Positions 61,345-64,000 of a DNA stretch of 64,000 nt are shown here, piece after piece. The stretch comes from Fragum whitleyi. Taxonomy: Eukaryota > Mollusca > Bivalvia > Cardiida > Cardiidae. The notes beneath the pieces are model-generated. The model was not told where the DNA came from. It did not search any database and worked only from the letters and a program-made list of their open reading frames with translations. A program made the position numbers and the translations under genes. The DNA is taken from positions 50,444,517 through 50,508,516 of the forward strand of contig OX411543.1 in assembly GCA_948146395.1 (NCBI GenBank), read 5' to 3'. Within the stretch, counting starts at the first letter, position 1, and each line of letters begins with the position of its first letter.

Positions 61345-61740
61345 GTATGATTCTTTATTTAGATTTTGATAAATCTTGTGTGATGAAAAAGAAAATCTTT
61401 TAGCAATTTCTCTGACTACTCTTCAAATTTTTATGATACAGTGAATTGTCAATAACGCCAGTCTCTGAGCACTATTCTGAAATTTACTCGGTTGGAAGTT
61501 CATAACCAAGCAAAACTATGGTCTCAAAGGGAGACCTTTATGCTCTCTTCTTTGATTCATCCTTCTAATACCTAGTGCCATATTTCTCCTAAAAAAAGCC
61601 CCTTCCCTAATAGAAGCATCCATATTTTTACTTTTTTTAACTTAAACAAACTCTTCAATTGCCTAAATTTTAAGAATTTTTTTAGACTTCTTCTCTAATT
61701 TGATATCTCTAATTTGATATGAATTTCCTCTTAACAATCA

Positions 61741-62656
61741 AAAAATTTGGTAGAAATAATCCTTGGGTGACCCTCTTCTTAAATTGTTCAAGAAATTTTG
61801 ATTGACCCCCAAATATGGGCACGGCAGGGCGTTGCATTTTTTCATGTTAAAATATTTAAAAATCTTCTTCTTCCAAAGCATTGGGCCGATTTCAATGAAA
61901 CTTGGTATGGATGTTCCTTGGGTGTCCCTTTACTTAAATTTTTCAAGAAATTTTGATTGACCCCAAAATATGGACATGGCAGGGCTAGGAATTTTTCCAT
62001 GTTTAAATCTTCTACTCCCAAACCATTGGGCTGATTTCAACGAAACTTGGTATGGATGTTTGTTGGATGACCCTTTACTTAAATTGTTCAAGAATTTCTG
62101 ATTGGCCTATAAATATGGATTTGGTAGGGCGGGGCATTTTTTCACATAAAATCTTTAAAAATTTTCTCCTTCCTAACCAATTGGCCATTTTCAATGAAAC
62201 TTGACATGGATGTTCCTTTGTTGACCTTTTACTTAAATATTTCAAGAAATTTTGATTGACCCCCAAAAATGGGCTTGGCAGTGGGGAGGGGCATTTTTTC
62301 ATGTTAAAATCTATTAAACCTTCTCCTCCCAAACCATCGGTCTGATTGCAATAAAACTTAGCATGGACTTTCCTTGGGTTACCCTTTACATGAATTGTTA
62401 AAAAAAAATTGTTGACCCCCAAACATTGGTGAGGAAGGGCGGGGCATTTTTTTCACGTGAAGATCATGATAAAACCTTCTCCTCCCAAACCATTCGGCTA
62501 ATTTCAATGAAACTTGGTATGGATGTTTCTTGATTGGCCCTTAAACTATATTGATCAAGAAATTTTGATTGACCCCCAAATATGGGCATGGCAGGGCGAA
62601 AGTCTGGGGTTATGAAAGCCAGTGGAGCAAAACAGGCCCTCTTAGGCCTCTTGTTT
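61741..62656 (+). repeat. Repeat with ~155-bp tandem units ending TCTTGTTT-like
   Basis: Five or six units around TTTCAATGAAACTTGGTATG (near 61890, 62037, 62190 and 62500) with TTGATTGACCCCCAAATATG. 3' stem AGGCCCTCTTAGGCCT then CTTGTTT. The 5' stem-loop is missing. The 115-codon minus-strand frame at 62075-62422 is a by-product. Confidence 0.75.
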
Positions 62657-62984
62657 TAAGTCTGAAATTGCATATTAAATAAAAGCTCCCCAACCATGTT
62701 ATGTATAGCTCCTGGGAGTGTTCATTGGAAAAAAATACGGTATTTTACTTTGTTCACAGGGTTTCCATTTTCTCCAATAACGGACATTTTTCTCCAATAC
62801 AGGATCACAAGATAAGGGATTTGAATCAATTTAACTAAGAAAGCTATGACTTCAATATTGTTTTTCTTTTTTTCCTGCAAATGTTAACAAAGATACTTAA
62901 AAAAATTGTTATTGAAGTAAGATCCCACCAATTAATTGTCACTCTTAAGTTTAATGGAAGACCATATTACAGCAGTAAAAAATA

Positions 62985-63299
62985 TTGCATAACCAATGCT
63001 CTTATTTGCATATCCAATGCAACTTACTTCCCTTTAAACTGTTACATTACTCCCCCTTCCGAGAAGACTTGTCCCGAGTCTTGGCCTGGGGGATCTGTGG
63101 GTAAGGCAACTCTGATCTGGCAATTGTCATTATCCCACCGCTGCCACCAATTGTAACAAAACCTAGTAGATAGACACATAATCCACTGGGTGAAAAGGAT
63201 CCTCAACCCTAAATACGCGCATTATTAGCCATTTGAATAAGGACAGGTCTCTTTCATTTGCATATTCAATGAAACTTGCCTCCCTTTAAACCATTACAC
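62985..63299 (-). mobile_element. Miniature LTR element (TRIM-like)
   Basis: Right LTR 63153-63299 is bounded TGTAAC...ATTACA. Next to it, on the minus strand, is a primer-binding-site-like TTGGTGGCAGCGGTGGGAT. About 85 bp further is a purine tract GGAAGGGGGAGTAA, then a second TGTAACAGTTTAAAGGGA (left LTR, similar to the right one for about 45 bp, then diverged). The whole internal region is about 104 bp with no coding capacity. Confidence 0.65.
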
Positions 63300-63625
63300 T
63301 TGTAAAAAAACCAATATTTTCGTTTACCCCATTCTATCAACACAAATTGTTTGATTTAGCTACTTTTCTCTAACTGTACAAACTTTTAATTGTTTACTGC
63401 AGCTTTTCTCAAATTTTGAAGATGATTGATGACATCTACAAATACAAAATTTGTTTGAGAAGAAATCTGCAATATTTCATATTTTTATTATAAAGTGAGG
63501 TGCTATTTTTTGCGTGTACTGTCATCTAATAAACTTTATTTGCGGTAGACCAAAGTCAAAATCAGGCTGTTTCCTAGATTTTTGCGAGACTGGTCAAGCT
63601 TCCAATGACATAATGTTTCCATTTT

Positions 63626-63930
63626 TATGCCCCGCCCCCGTATCGAGAGATCGGGGGCATATTGTTTTACTCAAGTCTGTCTGTCTGTCCGTCTGTCTGT
63701 TTGTTTGTCCATCTGTCTGAAAAACTTAACCAAACTTAGCCTTTGCCAATATTTTCAAGCCTATTCAAGATACAAGGCTCATATTTGGCACGATGATAGA
63801 TCTTAATGATCCGCATCTGCTGATACCAAAGTCAAGGTCATGTGACAAGGTCAAGCTCATCTGTCACGGTCAAACTTTGAAAAAAAATGCTGTGATGGGG
63901 GCATTAGTGTTTCACAAACACATCTTGTTT
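63626..63930 (+). repeat. Stem-loop repeat family B, full copy
   Basis: 5' CCCCCGTATCGAGAGATCGG then GGGCATATTG and GTCTGTCTGTCTGTCCGTC. Body CAAGATACAAGGCTCATATT. 3' stem GTGTTTCACAAACAC then ATCTTGTTT. Confidence 0.85.
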
Positions 63931-64000
63931 GTATTTTTTTCGTGTTACATAGCCAGATGGTTAACTGACCATATTCAAGTAACAAGTTTTATAAAAGTGG

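Noticed and set aside
60435..60743. 102-codon plus-strand frame
   Set aside because: It starts inside MITE family 1 copy D and runs into the 49-bp minisatellite. The same start appears in minus-strand copies of the MITE.

Overview
The window is animal (metazoan) nuclear DNA, most likely from a bivalve mollusc. It is AT-rich and gene-sparse, with short exons split by long introns that carry GT/AG borders. It is packed with dispersed repeats: stem-loop elements with GTCC/GTCT-rich stretches, palindromic MITEs and tRNA-derived SINEs. The species guess rests only on the repeat style and was not tested by a search. All recognisable protein-coding sequence belongs to one family, the xanthine dehydrogenase/aldehyde oxidase (XDH/AOX) molybdo-flavoenzymes, in two genes arranged head to tail on the + strand.

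Layout. (1) 1-600: the 3' end of an upstream XDH/AOX-like gene. Its terminal exon (421-600) carries the catalytic-Glu GEPP motif and follows two broken tandem copies of itself. (2) 601-5068: intergenic DNA with palindromic repeats and a 1-kb element with terminal inverted repeats. (3) 5069-61344: 30 coding exons of a second XDH/AOX-like gene, running off the right edge. I joined the exons by hand. All 29 splice phases agree, giving 3273 nt = 1091 codons without a stop. The model covers both [2Fe-2S] domains (all eight cysteines), the FAD domain and most of the molybdopterin domain. The last roughly 200 residues, including the GEPP exon, lie beyond the window. (4) 61345-64000: intron with a tandem-unit repeat, a miniature LTR element and a GTCT-rich stem-loop repeat.

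The most striking feature is repeated tandem duplication of exons or exon parts with flanking intron, at four places in the two genes: the terminal exon of gene 1 (3 copies), exon 4 of gene 2 (6 copies, about 132 bp), the 3' end of exon 10 (at least 4 copies, 115 bp) and the 5' half of exon 17 (12 copies, 128 or 109 bp, each with its own 3' splice site). At each site one copy fits the protein and most others are broken.

The enzyme of gene 2 keeps its cofactor ligands, but three residues that define the xanthine pocket are replaced (bovine Glu802, Arg880 and Phe1009 positions read Asn, Cys and Ala). It is therefore probably not an ordinary xanthine dehydrogenase.

Other notable features are a 49-bp minisatellite with about 11 TGCATG motifs just upstream of a frame-neutral exon, three MITE families flanked by TTAA, and a set of repeats sharing a 5' stem-loop plus TATTG and a 3' stem-loop plus TCTTGTTT.
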